Positions 17,205 through 25,770 of a DNA stretch of 64,000 nt are shown here, in pieces. Made by a program: the position numbers and the translations under genes. Location of the stretch: NCBI GenBank assembly GCA_947631945.1, contig CANRNI010000005.1, positions 1 to 64,000 of the forward strand, written 5' to 3'. A model generated the notes under the pieces. The model had not been told where the DNA came from. It was given only the letters and a program-made list of their open reading frames with translations, and made no database searches. Source of the stretch: an uncultured Clostridia bacterium (lineage in GTDB: Bacteria; Bacillota; Clostridia; Oscillospirales; Acutalibacteraceae). Position 1 is the stretch's first letter. Every line of letters begins with the position of its first letter.

Positions 17205-17894
17205 TTATATCTTAAGTCCTGTCCTTGCGTTAAGAATATTTCTGAAAACGGCTACCTGATTGCTCGAGATGTATTTATCCGTGTGCATACTTCCGAAATA
17301 CCATTTTTTGTATTTGCATTGGACGGCGAGCTCGTCAAAAAACGCGTTAAGGGCCGATACCGAAAACTGTTCGTTTTTTTGCATCAGAAGAAATTCTCTC
17401 GTCTTTGACGGCGGCTCGTGGGTTATTATCAAATCTACGTCGTAATTTACTCTTTCAAGTCTGTTTACCGCCGCCAAAAGCTCGTCCTTTGTGGGAATTT
17501 CAAGCCTTTCGTAATCGTCGTTTTCAAAACGCAGCTCGGCTTCGGGAGATTCTCCTCCGCCCATTGTGAAAACCTTCATACCCTCTATCGTATAAATCTG
17601 TCCGCGCATCAGGTGGTAAAGATTGCCGCAGATGTTGCGGGCTTTTCCCCCGTTCCAGTCCTCCGACGGGAATTTGTTGAGTATATCAAAATTTTCATGT
17701 GTACCGTCTATAAAACAAATATTATATTTGCGTTTACCGAGATTCCGTAAAATCTTATCCTCGTTTTTTGAATCGTCCCATATGAAACCGAAATCGCCGC
17801 AGATAATTAACGTATCGTGTATTTTCATAAATTTCAGCTTGTCTGCGGAAAGACGGTTCGGGTCGCCGTGAATATCTCCGGTAATATATACCAT
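17205..17894 (-). CDS. Metallophosphoesterase
   Basis: A second 229-residue calcineurin-like phosphoesterase, clearly different from its neighbour. It has the N-terminal GDIHGDPNRL, ICGDFGFIWDD, a DGTHENFD stretch where family members usually have GNHD/E, ITHEPPSK and GSMHTDKY. The altered third and last motifs suggest a sub-family with a distinct substrate. It is the first gene of the two-gene unit and lies divergent to dacF. GGAGG lies 8-9 bases before ATG 17894. Confidence 0.8.
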   Translation of the reverse strand: MVYITGDIHGDPNRLSADKLKFMKIHDTLIICGDFGFIWDDSKNEDKILRNLGKRKYNICFIDGTHENFDILNKFPSEDWNGGKARNICGNLYHLMRGQIYTIEGMKVFTMGGGESPEAELRFENDDYERLEIPTKDELLAAVNRLERVNYDVDLIITHEPPSKTREFLLMQKNEQFSVSALNAFFDELAVQCKYKKWYFGSMHTDKYISSNQVAVFRNILNARTGLKI

Positions 17895-17927
17895 TGTTTT
17901 TCCTCCGTAAAAATTTACATATTCTTA

Positions 17928-17956
17928 TTTACATTTGCGCTTTTTGCTTGTATACT
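17928..17956 (+). promoter_or_regulatory. Sigma-A promoter of dacF
   Basis: -35 TTTACA (17928-17933), a 17-nt spacer and -10 TATACT (17951-17956), about 33 bases before the dacF start. Confidence 0.55.
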
Positions 17957-17988
17957 AATATTATAGCACTGATGTGGTGGGTGTGTCT

Positions 17989-19383
17989 ATGAAAAAATTA
18001 ATAATTTTTCTGTTATTTTCGGTTTTTGCCGTATCGTCTTTGTTATCGGTTACGGCTTCCGCCGAATATTATAATTTAAAGCTTGAGGATATGCGTTCGG
18101 AGGCGTTTTTGCTTGTAAATCTCGATACGGGAACTGTTGTGTTTTCACAAAACGCGGACGAAAGACTTAAATGCGCGTCGCTTGTAAAAACGGCGACTGC
18201 GATACTTGTAGTTGAAAACTGTGAAAATCTTGACGCGGTCGTTACCGTTTCGGAATCGGCGGTAAGCGAATTTAAGGATACGAATACCGCCTCTATTGAT
18301 TTAGTCCCCGGAGAGCAGATGTCGGTAAGGAACCTGATGTACGGCATGATACTCGAAAACGCGAACGACGCGGCGAACGTTCTTGCGGAGTACATAGGCG
18401 GTTCGGTGGAGAACTTTGTAAAAATGATGAATGAGCTTGCCGCGAAGCTCGGCTGCAAGAATACAAATTTTACGAATCCACACGGTCTTGACGAAGAGGG
18501 CGAATATTCGAGCGCGTACGATATGTATCTTTTGACGAAACACGCGCTTACAAATTCCGTAATCGAGGAAATGGCCGATACCGTGGATTACGTTATACCT
18601 CAGACAAATATGTCGGAAGCGAGAGAGCTTAACACCAAAGTTGACATTATTGAAAGCGGTTCAAGATATTATTACGATTACGCGAGGGGTTTTAAGACAG
18701 GCAGTACGGACGAATCGGAGCGGTGCGCTTCGGTTATCGCGACCAAAAACGCGTATTCATACATAGGCATAGTATTAGGGTGTCCGAACGAATGTATTGA
18801 CGAATGCGGTTATCCCGATAACACAGCGCTTTATGAGGCGCGGCGTATGTGCCGCTGGGCGTTCAATAATCTTAAAATGACGAACGTAGCCGATACTTCC
18901 GATATTATAACCGATATTCCCGTAGCTCTTTCCGCTCAGACCGACCATGTGCGGCTTGTTCCCGAAAAACAGATTCAAGCGCTTTTATTAAGCACCGTGG
19001 ACGAATCAAGTCTTGATTACGTTTACGATTTGGACGAGGACGTTATGGCTCCGATTGAAAAGGGCGACGTACTCGGTTCCGTACAGATAAAGTATGCCGA
19101 CAGCGTAGTCGCGAGCGTCAATCTTGTCGCCGGTGATTCCGTGAAACGGAGCGGGACGCTTTATATAGGATATATTCTGAAAAAAATATTTCTTTCGCCT
19201 GTCTTTCTCGTTATCCTTGCGATAGTTTTAATTGTTTTAATCGTTTATATAGGCTCAACTTATAAAAAATACAAGCGTCAGCAGAGAGAAACGAGGCGAA
19301 GGCTCAGAGAGATTAAAGAAAAAAGCCATGACGAACTCACGGCTTCATCTGCAAAACGCGCGGATTCGGAAAAACGCCGATAG
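17989..19383 (+). CDS. dacF: D-alanyl-D-alanine carboxypeptidase (DacF-like), altered SxN motif
   Basis: Low-molecular-weight penicillin-binding protein of 464 residues. A signal peptide (1-25, ending ASA) is followed by the peptidase S11 domain with SxxK at Ser64-Leu-Val-Lys67 and KTG at 236-238. The second motif, normally Ser-x-Asn, reads Asn124-Ala-Asn126 within ENANDAANVLAEYIGG, so its Ser is replaced by Asn. A PBP5-type C-terminal domain precedes a transmembrane helix and a basic cytosolic tail (about 395-464). The enzyme trims the terminal D-Ala of peptidoglycan stem peptides. ATG 17989 was preferred over GTG 17974 because it starts the signal peptide and follows GGTGG. Confidence 0.88.
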   Translation: MKKLIIFLLFSVFAVSSLLSVTASAEYYNLKLEDMRSEAFLLVNLDTGTVVFSQNADERLKCASLVKTATAILVVENCENLDAVVTVSESAVSEFKDTNTASIDLVPGEQMSVRNLMYGMILENANDAANVLAEYIGGSVENFVKMMNELAAKLGCKNTNFTNPHGLDEEGEYSSAYDMYLLTKHALTNSVIEEMADTVDYVIPQTNMSEARELNTKVDIIESGSRYYYDYARGFKTGSTDESERCASVIATKNAYSYIGIVLGCPNECIDECGYPDNTALYEARRMCRWAFNNLKMTNVADTSDIITDIPVALSAQTDHVRLVPEKQIQALLLSTVDESSLDYVYDLDEDVMAPIEKGDVLGSVQIKYADSVVASVNLVAGDSVKRSGTLYIGYILKKIFLSPVFLVILAIVLIVLIVYIGSTYKKYKRQQRETRRRLREIKEKSHDELTASSAKRADSEKRR

Positions 19384-19465
19384 TAACCGCGAAGCTATAT
19401 GAAGTTATATATTGATTATTTATTTATATTTATAATAAACACAAAAATAGGGGAGAGTGATTTTA

Positions 19466-20131
19466 ATGAATATCAACGAAGCAATGCAGGCGCGTCATTC
19501 GGTGCGTTCTTATACCGATAAACCCATTGACGCCGTTACGGTGCAAAAAATCAAGGACGAGATTGACCTGTGCAATAAAGAGGGCGGACTTCATATCAGT
19601 CTTGTAACAGACGAGCCTAAGGCGTTCGGCGGTATGATGGCTCATTACGGTAATTTCAAGGGTGTGCGCAACTATATAGCCATGGTTGGAAAAAAGAGCG
19701 CTGACCTTGATGAAAGGCTCGGATATTACGGAGAAAGAATAGTCCTGTTCGCCCAAACTCTCGGACTTAACACCTGTTGGGTCGCTCTGACTTATTCAAA
19801 GCGCAAAGCCGAAATAGAGATAAACAGAGGCGAAAAGCTCGTATGCGTTATTTCTCTCGGATACGGGGAGACGCAGGGAAAGCCTCATAATAATAAGCTG
19901 ATGGAGCAGCTTTGCAAATCGGACGGTGAAAAGCCGGATTGGTTCATTAACGGAATGAAAGCCGCGATGCTCGCTCCAACCGCAGTGAATCAGCAAAAAT
20001 TTATGTTTACTCTTAACGGTGGCAAGGTAAAAGCGGAAGCGCTTAAAGGCCCGTATTCTGTTCTTGACCTCGGAATAGTAAAATATCATTTTGAATTGGG
20101 CGCGGGCAGAGAAAACTTTACCTGGGCATAA
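19466..20131 (+). CDS. Nitroreductase family protein
   Basis: The 221-residue protein has the FMN-dependent nitroreductase fold: N-terminal INEAMQARHSVRSYTDKPID with the flavin-binding RHSVR, a central AQTLGLNTCWVALTYSK, and C-terminal APTAVNQQKFMFTL (flavin contact). The dimeric family reduces nitro, quinone or other acceptors with NAD(P)H; the true substrate is not predictable. It resembles the longer TM1586-type group seen in Clostridia. ATG 19466 has GGGAGAG 9 bases upstream. Monocistronic, followed by a small hairpin repeat. Confidence 0.85.
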   Translation: MNINEAMQARHSVRSYTDKPIDAVTVQKIKDEIDLCNKEGGLHISLVTDEPKAFGGMMAHYGNFKGVRNYIAMVGKKSADLDERLGYYGERIVLFAQTLGLNTCWVALTYSKRKAEIEINRGEKLVCVISLGYGETQGKPHNNKLMEQLCKSDGEKPDWFINGMKAAMLAPTAVNQQKFMFTLNGGKVKAEALKGPYSVLDLGIVKYHFELGAGRENFTWA

Positions 20132-20137
20132 AAGGGA

Positions 20138-20173
20138 TTAAGACAATACCGCTCAATCATCGGTATTGCCTTA
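20138..20173. repeat. Minimal type I miniature repeat (36 bp)
   Basis: It consists of two terminal repeats almost back to back, TTAAGACAATACCG then CGGTATTGCCTTAA, forming a near-perfect 14-bp stem with an 8-nt loop. It is the smallest copy in the window and could terminate the nitroreductase transcript. Confidence 0.6.
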
Positions 20174-20187
20174 AAAAATATCAGCGT

Positions 20188-20302
20188 GTCGAAAAACTTG
20201 ATGCAAAGAGTATAAAAGTTTCGGTCAAGCCTTTACAAAGGCTTGCAGGGGTCACGGGGACAGCGTCACCGTGTCGCGCTCCGCAGAGCGCGAAATCTCC
20301 TT
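20188..20302. repeat. Three-palindrome dispersed repeat, copy A
   Basis: About 115 bp, near-identical to 39203-39316 from GTCGAAAAACTTG to GCGAAATCTCCTT. It contains three successive palindromes: CAAGCCTTTACAAAGGCTTG, a GTCACGG...CACCGTG stem and CGCGCTCCGCAGAGCGCG. Intergenic, no coding potential seen. Confidence 0.8.
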
Positions 20303-20326
20303 TTTCCTTAAAAAATATTTTAAATG

Positions 20327-20355
20327 TTGACTTTTTTTAAATTTCGTGATATTAT
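20327..20355 (+). promoter_or_regulatory. Sigma-A promoter of the DUF2798 gene
   Basis: -35 TTGACT (20327-20332), a 17-nt spacer and -10 TATTAT (20350-20355). The predicted transcription start near 20362 gives a 130-nt leader. Confidence 0.6.
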
Positions 20356-20383
20356 ATTTAGGCAATTTAATATACATGAACGA

Positions 20384-20469
20384 CACACGTTGTGCTTAGC
20401 GCGTAAATCTGATTACGGTACTTGTATTGTAAATTTGTCAGCCAATGCCAATGCACGGCGTGTGTTTTT
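20384..20469 (+). promoter_or_regulatory. Unidentified structured leader with terminator-like stem
   Basis: CACACGTTGTGC (20384-20395) pairs with GCACGGCGTGTG (20453-20464) in a 12-bp stem with two G-U pairs, closing a loop of 57 nt. The loop holds a further stem (CGTAA...TTACG) and the repeat GCCAATGCCAATGC. T5 follows at 20465, and the SD AAAAGGAG starts near 20476. The layout resembles a riboswitch or attenuator, but I do not recognise the class. Confidence 0.45.
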
Positions 20470-20492
20470 GTGTGTAAAAAAGGAGAATTAAT

Positions 20493-21080
20493 ATGCCGAG
20501 AAATCAATTTCAGCGAATGATATTCGCGCTCTTAACAGTAATTATAACAGTTCATGCCTATGTGTTTTACAGCCTTTATGTCGTGAACGGAAGCACGCTT
20601 ATGGCTGTCACGGGAGAAAACAGCGTTCTTGCCGCAATAAATGCTCAAGGCGGTATTTCTGTGTTCGGAAAAATGGTTCCCATATGGGCTGTTATTCTTA
20701 TTGAGTTCGTCTGCGCGTATTTGCTTGAAGTCGTTTTGGGAAGTCCCTGTTCATTTAAACTTGCCTGTAAGGTTTTTGATTTAAGAAGCACGCATCATAT
20801 GATTTTTGAAACTGCCGTGATATGCGCGACAGTCGGAATTATGTGTCCTGCCATGAGCTTTATCGCCGCATGGATGTATTATCCGTATTATGCGGGCTTC
20901 AGCATGGTTACGCTTTTAGCCGATTGGCTAAAGCTCGTTTGCTTTAATTTTCCGTTCGCGTTTTTTACACAGTTGTTTTTTATACAGCCGTTTGTGAGAA
21001 CGGTTTTTAAACTCATTTTCCGAAAAGATATAATAAAACGCGAAGAAACGAAAAATATCGGTGCTGAAGTCATGACATGA
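20493..21080 (+). CDS. DUF2798-like membrane protein
   Basis: The 195-residue protein has four predicted transmembrane segments (about residues 9-28, 61-80, 105-128 and 140-165) and begins MPRNQFQRMIFALLTVIITV, as DUF2798 proteins do. Two related halves are suggested: the first helix pair is followed by a second pair starting near HHMIFETAVICATVG, matching the internal duplication of this family. Function unknown. The gene has its own promoter and an unusual 130-nt structured leader, so expression may respond to a small molecule. AAGGAG lies 7 bases before ATG 20493. Confidence 0.6.
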   Translation: MPRNQFQRMIFALLTVIITVHAYVFYSLYVVNGSTLMAVTGENSVLAAINAQGGISVFGKMVPIWAVILIEFVCAYLLEVVLGSPCSFKLACKVFDLRSTHHMIFETAVICATVGIMCPAMSFIAAWMYYPYYAGFSMVTLLADWLKLVCFNFPFAFFTQLFFIQPFVRTVFKLIFRKDIIKREETKNIGAEVMT

Positions 21081-21121
21081 TATGAAGTATAAGCAGCGTT
21101 ATACAATCGTTGCGTTGCTTA

Positions 21122-21200
21122 TTAAGGCAATACCGCATAATTATTGTCGTGCAGATGTGCCATGAGATTTTTCGTCAGATGCCAAAAGCTCCTTGAGAAT
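21122..21200. repeat. Type I miniature repeat, one-sided copy
   Basis: The end and sub-terminal part are preserved (TTAAGGCAATACCGCATAAT, GTGCAGATGTGCCATGAG, ATTTTTCGTCAGA) up to CCAAAAGCTCCTTGAG. The other half is missing. Confidence 0.6.
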
Positions 21201-21212
21201 ATGTCAGGTTCG

Positions 21213-21262
21213 TCCGCCGAACGGATAACGGCAATGCGTCGTGATTGTTCGGCGGAATTTTT
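21213..21262 (+). terminator. Hairpin with T-rich tail after the DUF2798 gene
   Basis: TCCGCCGAAC (21213-21222) and GTTCGGCGGA (21247-21256) form a perfect 10-bp stem followed by ATTTTTT. The loop is long (24 nt). Confidence 0.5.
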
Positions 21263-21324
21263 TAATGTGAAATTTTTAATGTGAAAAATAAATTCAATCG
21301 CTGCCAACAAAATTTACATTTTTA

Positions 21325-21353
21325 TTGACTTTTTGCTTTTAATTTTATATGAT
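21325..21353 (+). promoter_or_regulatory. Sigma-A promoter of the phosphoesterase-transporter unit
   Basis: -35 TTGACT (21325-21330), a 17-nt spacer and -10 TATGAT (21348-21353), 24 bases before the start codon. Confidence 0.5.
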
Positions 21354-21376
21354 ATAACATATGAGGCGGTGTTTAG

Positions 21377-22378
21377 ATGAGTATAAGCGATTTGCTTTAC
21401 GGCAGAATGAAAAATGCGCTTGATTATTTGATAGAATCAAAAAAAGTGTTGATTCCCTACAGTACGGAGCCTGTGGAATCAAACGACAGCGCAAGCTTAA
21501 ATATGATTCTTTGGGGAGATCCGCAGATTTCCTGCCTATCTCCGCTAAGAAGCGCAAGGGTCTATTCGGCTTGCATGGATATCAAAAATTCACGTTCATG
21601 CTTTGACGCGCTTGTGCTGCTCGGAGATATTACGGAAAACGGGGCGGCGTGCGAATACAAATTTGCCCAAAAGCTCCTTGCTCCGATTGCCGGCAAGTTC
21701 AAAAATATTTTTGCCGTTACGGGCAATCATGATATAAGATTAAAATCTTATAAAAAACAGGTGAAAAGGTTTTCCTCCTTTCTGAACGGGATAGAAAACG
21801 GCCGTACGGGCGGAAATGAAAAATACTATTTCTCGCAGACGGTCAACGGCTATAAATTTATTTTTCTCGGCGCCGACAGATCTGCGTTTGAGGGTTCCTA
21901 TTTAAGCCGTGAGCAGCTCAACTGGCTTGACAGGGAGTTAAGTTCAGTGAAAGGCAGCGGCAAGCCTGTATTCGTGTTTAATCATCAGCCGTTAAAAAAC
22001 ACAAACGGTCTGCCCGTTACTTTCCTCGGAAAAGGAAAGTGGAGAGGTTCCGTCGGCAATGAATCGGAAAAGCTTTCGGAAATTTTCGGAAAGTATGATA
22101 ATGTAATTTACATTACAGGTCATCTTCATTACTGTACAAGCAAATATACTTATGAGGACTGCGGAAGCTTTAAGGCGATTTCCGTGCCGACCGTGGGCGT
22201 GATAAACCACGGAGATTTTTCAAAATTTACCCAAGGCTACGTTATTTCCGTTGTAGGTGACGAGGTGATAGCCCGTTCAAGAATATTCGGCGAGGGTAAA
22301 TATACAGGCGAAGAAATCGACAACTCCGAATTCAGAATAAGCTTGAAAAATATTCGCAAAACTGCCGAAATGGCATAA
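21377..22378 (+). CDS. Calcineurin-like metallophosphoesterase
   Basis: The 333-residue phosphoesterase has its catalytic domain starting near residue 36: WGDPQISCLSP (Asp-x-x, where Gln replaces the usual His), LLGDITENG, VTGNHDIRL, FNHQPLKN and TGHLHYCTSKY. It resembles the family that includes purple-acid-like and cyclic nucleotide phosphoesterases. No signal peptide is seen, so it is likely cytosolic. It precedes a GPH-family sugar transporter by 23 bases with AAGGAG in the gap, so it may act on a transported or derived sugar phosphoester; that link is inference. Confidence 0.8.
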   Translation: MSISDLLYGRMKNALDYLIESKKVLIPYSTEPVESNDSASLNMILWGDPQISCLSPLRSARVYSACMDIKNSRSCFDALVLLGDITENGAACEYKFAQKLLAPIAGKFKNIFAVTGNHDIRLKSYKKQVKRFSSFLNGIENGRTGGNEKYYFSQTVNGYKFIFLGADRSAFEGSYLSREQLNWLDRELSSVKGSGKPVFVFNHQPLKNTNGLPVTFLGKGKWRGSVGNESEKLSEIFGKYDNVIYITGHLHYCTSKYTYEDCGSFKAISVPTVGVINHGDFSKFTQGYVISVVGDEVIARSRIFGEGKYTGEEIDNSEFRISLKNIRKTAEMA

Positions 22379-22401
22379 AAAAGATTTAAAGGAGCGTTCT
22401 T

Positions 22402-23919
22402 ATGGACGAAAAGAAAACATCGGCTTTAACAAAGCCTAAAAAATATGTCGGTAAAAAAGAGCTTTGGATGTTCTCCATAGGCGGTATGGGACAAGGCATG
22501 ATATATGCAATGATGTCGAGTTATATAAGCGATTATTATGTAAATATTCTGCATTTGCCGCTTATGTTTGTACTCTTGCTTATGCTGCTCGCGAGAGTGT
22601 GGGACGCAATCAACGACCCGCTTATGGGCATGATAGTCGATCGCCATACCACTAAATGGGGAAAAATGAAACCCTATATAATCTTTGCGGCGGCTCCTAT
22701 CTCCATACTTACGGTGCTTATGTATTTAAGCCCGAATCTTGGGCAGAATACGCTCATGGTCTATTCGGCTTTTGTTTACGTTCTTTGGGGTATGTGCTAC
22801 ACCATGGCGGACGTACCGTTCTGGAGCCTGCCCAACGTACTCACGCCGAACGCAGATGAGAGAAGCTCTATCGTTTCTTTCAGCAAAATATTTAATTCCA
22901 TAGGCTCCGCGCTTCCCGAAATATTTTTTTTAGCCGCGGGATTTTTGCTTCCGCTTTTCATCAGCACGGCTAACCCCGAGGAATACAACAAAAAGCAGTA
23001 TCTTATAATTGCCTGTACGATAGTGGTTATAGGAATCGCCATGTATGTAAATTCTTATTTCCATGTCAAAGAAAGAGTTGTACCCCCGATAAAAAAGAGG
23101 CAAGCGGGCGAACCGTCGCAAATAAAAAGAATATTCAAATGCAAACCTCTGGTGCTTGTTATACTTATGGGAGTTTTGTCCTCCGGAAGATATATGGTTC
23201 AGGCGGCGGCAATTCACGTCGCGAGATACGCGTTTTACATAGGACCCGATTTGACGGGTATGAGTCTTGAGGAAAAGACAAAAGCCATAGCGGCCTCGGT
23301 TTCCAGCGTAAAAACTATTTTCCAGGCCTGCGCGGTTATCGGAATGTTCGGCGCTACGCTCCTTATGCCTGTGCTGATGAAAAAATTCGATTATAAAAAG
23401 CTTCTTATAACGACCTGCCTTGCCGGTTTTGTATCGAGTATTTTTACAACTCTGCTCGGCTGGTTTACGGCAAATCTTTATATCTGCATACCGTTTATCC
23501 TTATTTCATGTATTCCTCTCGGAGTTATCAATACGATTTCTATAGCTATGATTTATGACTGCCTTGATTATATGGAATTAAAAACCGGACACAGGGACAA
23601 TGCTCTCGGCTCGGCCTGTCAGGGCTTTATTAACAAGCTGGGATCGGCGCTTTCGACCTGCGGTATCGTTATCATGTATATGCTCATAGGTTTTCAGCCC
23701 GATCAGATGCTCAACTCTACAACCGTTGTTGCCGCGACGGAGCTTACGAGGGGACAGAATTTTGCTATGTTCTCGCTTGTATCAATCATTCCGGGACTGA
23801 GCCTTCTTCTCTGCGCGATTCCCATGTTCTTCTATAAGATTTCGGGCAGCTACAAAAAGAATATGCAGCTTGAGCTTGCGAAGAAGCGCGAGTCCGAGGG
23901 CTTTAAGGTGGAGGAATAA
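22402..23919 (+). CDS. GPH-family sugar:cation symporter
   Basis: The 505-residue transporter of the major facilitator superfamily has about 12 predicted membrane helices. It carries the glycoside-pentoside-hexuronide features: LLARVWDAINDPLMGMIVDRH in the second helix/loop region, TKWGKMKPYI, then WSLPNVLTPNADERSSIVSF in the first half. Such proteins import oligosaccharides or glycosides with Na+ or H+. The substrate cannot be named from sequence; neighbouring glycosidases are distant (GH27 at 51 kb). It is probably co-transcribed with the upstream phosphoesterase, and a strong hairpin terminator follows at 24055. Confidence 0.88.
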   Translation: MDEKKTSALTKPKKYVGKKELWMFSIGGMGQGMIYAMMSSYISDYYVNILHLPLMFVLLLMLLARVWDAINDPLMGMIVDRHTTKWGKMKPYIIFAAAPISILTVLMYLSPNLGQNTLMVYSAFVYVLWGMCYTMADVPFWSLPNVLTPNADERSSIVSFSKIFNSIGSALPEIFFLAAGFLLPLFISTANPEEYNKKQYLIIACTIVVIGIAMYVNSYFHVKERVVPPIKKRQAGEPSQIKRIFKCKPLVLVILMGVLSSGRYMVQAAAIHVARYAFYIGPDLTGMSLEEKTKAIAASVSSVKTIFQACAVIGMFGATLLMPVLMKKFDYKKLLITTCLAGFVSSIFTTLLGWFTANLYICIPFILISCIPLGVINTISIAMIYDCLDYMELKTGHRDNALGSACQGFINKLGSALSTCGIVIMYMLIGFQPDQMLNSTTVVAATELTRGQNFAMFSLVSIIPGLSLLLCAIPMFFYKISGSYKKNMQLELAKKRESEGFKVEE

Positions 23920-23920
23920 T

Positions 23921-23995
23921 TTAAGGTTGTACTGCAAATTAGCGGCTGACGCCTTTGCCGCAAAATATTTGCGATTTCCCGTCATTATTCAAATA
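23921..23995. repeat. Degenerate half copy of the type I miniature repeat
   Basis: TTAAGGTTGTACTGCAAATTA, then GCGGCTGACGCCTTTGCCGC and CCCGTCATT, follow the left arm of the full elements with many substitutions. The right arm is lost. It looks like an old insertion. Confidence 0.5.
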
Positions 23996-24054
23996 TTCCC
24001 GAAACGGTCGGTTAACCGACGAGAATTAAAAAATGTAAATACCGTAAAAAAACT

Positions 24055-24087
24055 GCTGTCACGGTTTTCACCGAGACAGCGTTTTTT
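24055..24087 (+). terminator. Intrinsic terminator after the GPH transporter
   Basis: GCTGTC-A-CGGT (from 24055) pairs with ACCG-A-GACAGC (to 24080) around TTTC, with one internal A-A mismatch, followed by GTTTTTT. Confidence 0.75.
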
Positions 24088-24159
24088 ATGGGATATTTTT
24101 TTACCGTACAAAATTTTCCGATAAAAACTTACCTTTGCCGAGTAAAGCAAGGAGCATTA

Positions 24160-25770
24160 TTATTCGGCGTTGATTGGATTTGTTTTGCAGATAAACATAC
24201 AGCTCGTTTGCATATAATCGGGAGCGGAGGTATAAATACCGTAACCGAATTTCATCCATTCGTCCATTCTTAATACAAGCTCTTTCGCGTCGCCCGTAAG
24301 CTGCGATACATCGGCGTCATTGCCGGAGCTGCCCGAGCCGCCGGAGCCTTCGCCACTTGTAATCATAGAATCAAGTATCTTCGTGAAATCGCCCATATCT
24401 TCCGATGACATAAGCTTTGAAAGAACGCTCAGTACCTCCTGATTTTCGTTGAGATACCCCATAAGCTCATCGAGTTTATCAAGTGTTTCGGGAAGATTCT
24501 CAAGCGCGGCGGCTACCTCGGGATTTTTCAGCGCTTCCGAAAGTCCTTCCAATATAGGCATAATGCCGCTGATGCCCGTTGAGAGATTTAGCAGCGAATC
24601 AACTGCGGATTGAAGCGCCGGAACGTTTGACAAAAGATTTATAATAGAGTTCATCTGTTCCGCGTCAAGCGAGTTTACGAAGTTTGTGAGTTTTTCTATA
24701 TTTTCGGGAGTTAAATATTCCGACATTGCTTTGAGAAGAGCTTCATTGCTTTCGTAAACGTTCACCGCGTCCTGCATTACGCTCATCATTTCTTTAAGCG
24801 ACGCGCCGTCGGTCATAAATTTTTCAAGAACACGATTCGGGTCTATTTTATCAAGTATTTCCTGCATATCGCCTATTTCGTTAAGTATATCCTTTACGTC
24901 CTCGAGCGTTTTCGGCAGTTCGACGCTCAAACTCAGCGACGAAAGCGGAACAATGGCGTAATACATATCCGCGAGCGCAAAGTCGGTTACGTCTGCGGTT
25001 ACCGTAAATGTATCCGGGAATGAAAAATCCTCAAAGCCCGATATATCAAGACTTGAAAGATTGAGGCTTTCATTAAGTCCGGGAGCGCCTGCGAGGACAA
25101 CGACCTCATAGCTGCCGCCTCCTATCGCAAGACCGTTTGAAACGTCGATATCGGAAAATTTTTCATACGGCAGAACCATACCTCCTACCGCCGCCAACGG
25201 CGTATACATAGTAACCTTTTTACCGTTTATTTCGACTTCTTTCGATACGTTGTTTTTCATGGATACTTCCATCTTGAATTTGCCGCTTTTCCCCGCAAGC
25301 TCCTCGGGGCTGATCTCATTGCCGTCAAGATAATATTTTATGCTTATTTCAACAGGAAGCTCTTTATCGCTTGTACCCTCGTAATATACGTCCGAGGAAC
25401 TCATCTGCCATAAAATATTGCCGCCGGACTCCGCGCCGGTCGCTTGGCCCTTTGTTACCGTGAAATCCTTGAGCGTTGTGGTATCCTTTACGTTTACGCC
25501 GCCTTTATCGGCATGGAGCCAGTCAGAAACGGTTATTTTGCCCGCTTTTCCGCTGCTGTCAAGGTTGACGTAAACGGTTTCGCTTTTCTTTACGTTTTCC
25601 GTCGTTTCGCTGTAATATTCCTCCGATACGCTTTCTGTACCGTCCGTAGACGGTTCTTCCTTCCCGACTTTGCCGGAGCATGACGACATTAACAGCATAG
25701 CCGCGGCTGAAATCAGAGCCGTAATTCTTTTTGCGGCTGATTTTGCCGCCGATTTAATATTATTCTTCAT
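24160..25770 (-). CDS. MMPL-associated lipoprotein of unknown function
   Basis: About 536 residues. The N-terminal signal peptide ends in a lipobox-like LLMSSC (Cys 32 from ATG 25770), then comes a Ser/Thr/Glu linker and a beta-rich domain beginning ETVYVNLDSSGKAGKITVSDW. The second half (about 270-500) is a long helical coiled region with many Leu/Asn/Glu heptads, as in the YhgE/Pip-type and TIGR03057 heptad families. It closely follows the MMPL gene and overlaps its 3' end, so it is probably the extracytoplasmic partner of that exporter. Starts 25782 and TTG 25794 are also open; 25770 is preferred because it gives the cleanest signal peptide, with GGAG 12 bases away. Confidence 0.7.
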   Translation of the reverse strand: MKNNIKSAAKSAAKRITALISAAAMLLMSSCSGKVGKEEPSTDGTESVSEEYYSETTENVKKSETVYVNLDSSGKAGKITVSDWLHADKGGVNVKDTTTLKDFTVTKGQATGAESGGNILWQMSSSDVYYEGTSDKELPVEISIKYYLDGNEISPEELAGKSGKFKMEVSMKNNVSKEVEINGKKVTMYTPLAAVGGMVLPYEKFSDIDVSNGLAIGGGSYEVVVLAGAPGLNESLNLSSLDISGFEDFSFPDTFTVTADVTDFALADMYYAIVPLSSLSLSVELPKTLEDVKDILNEIGDMQEILDKIDPNRVLEKFMTDGASLKEMMSVMQDAVNVYESNEALLKAMSEYLTPENIEKLTNFVNSLDAEQMNSIINLLSNVPALQSAVDSLLNLSTGISGIMPILEGLSEALKNPEVAAALENLPETLDKLDELMGYLNENQEVLSVLSKLMSSEDMGDFTKILDSMITSGEGSGGSGSSGNDADVSQLTGDAKELVLRMDEWMKFGYGIYTSAPDYMQTSCMFICKTNPINAE

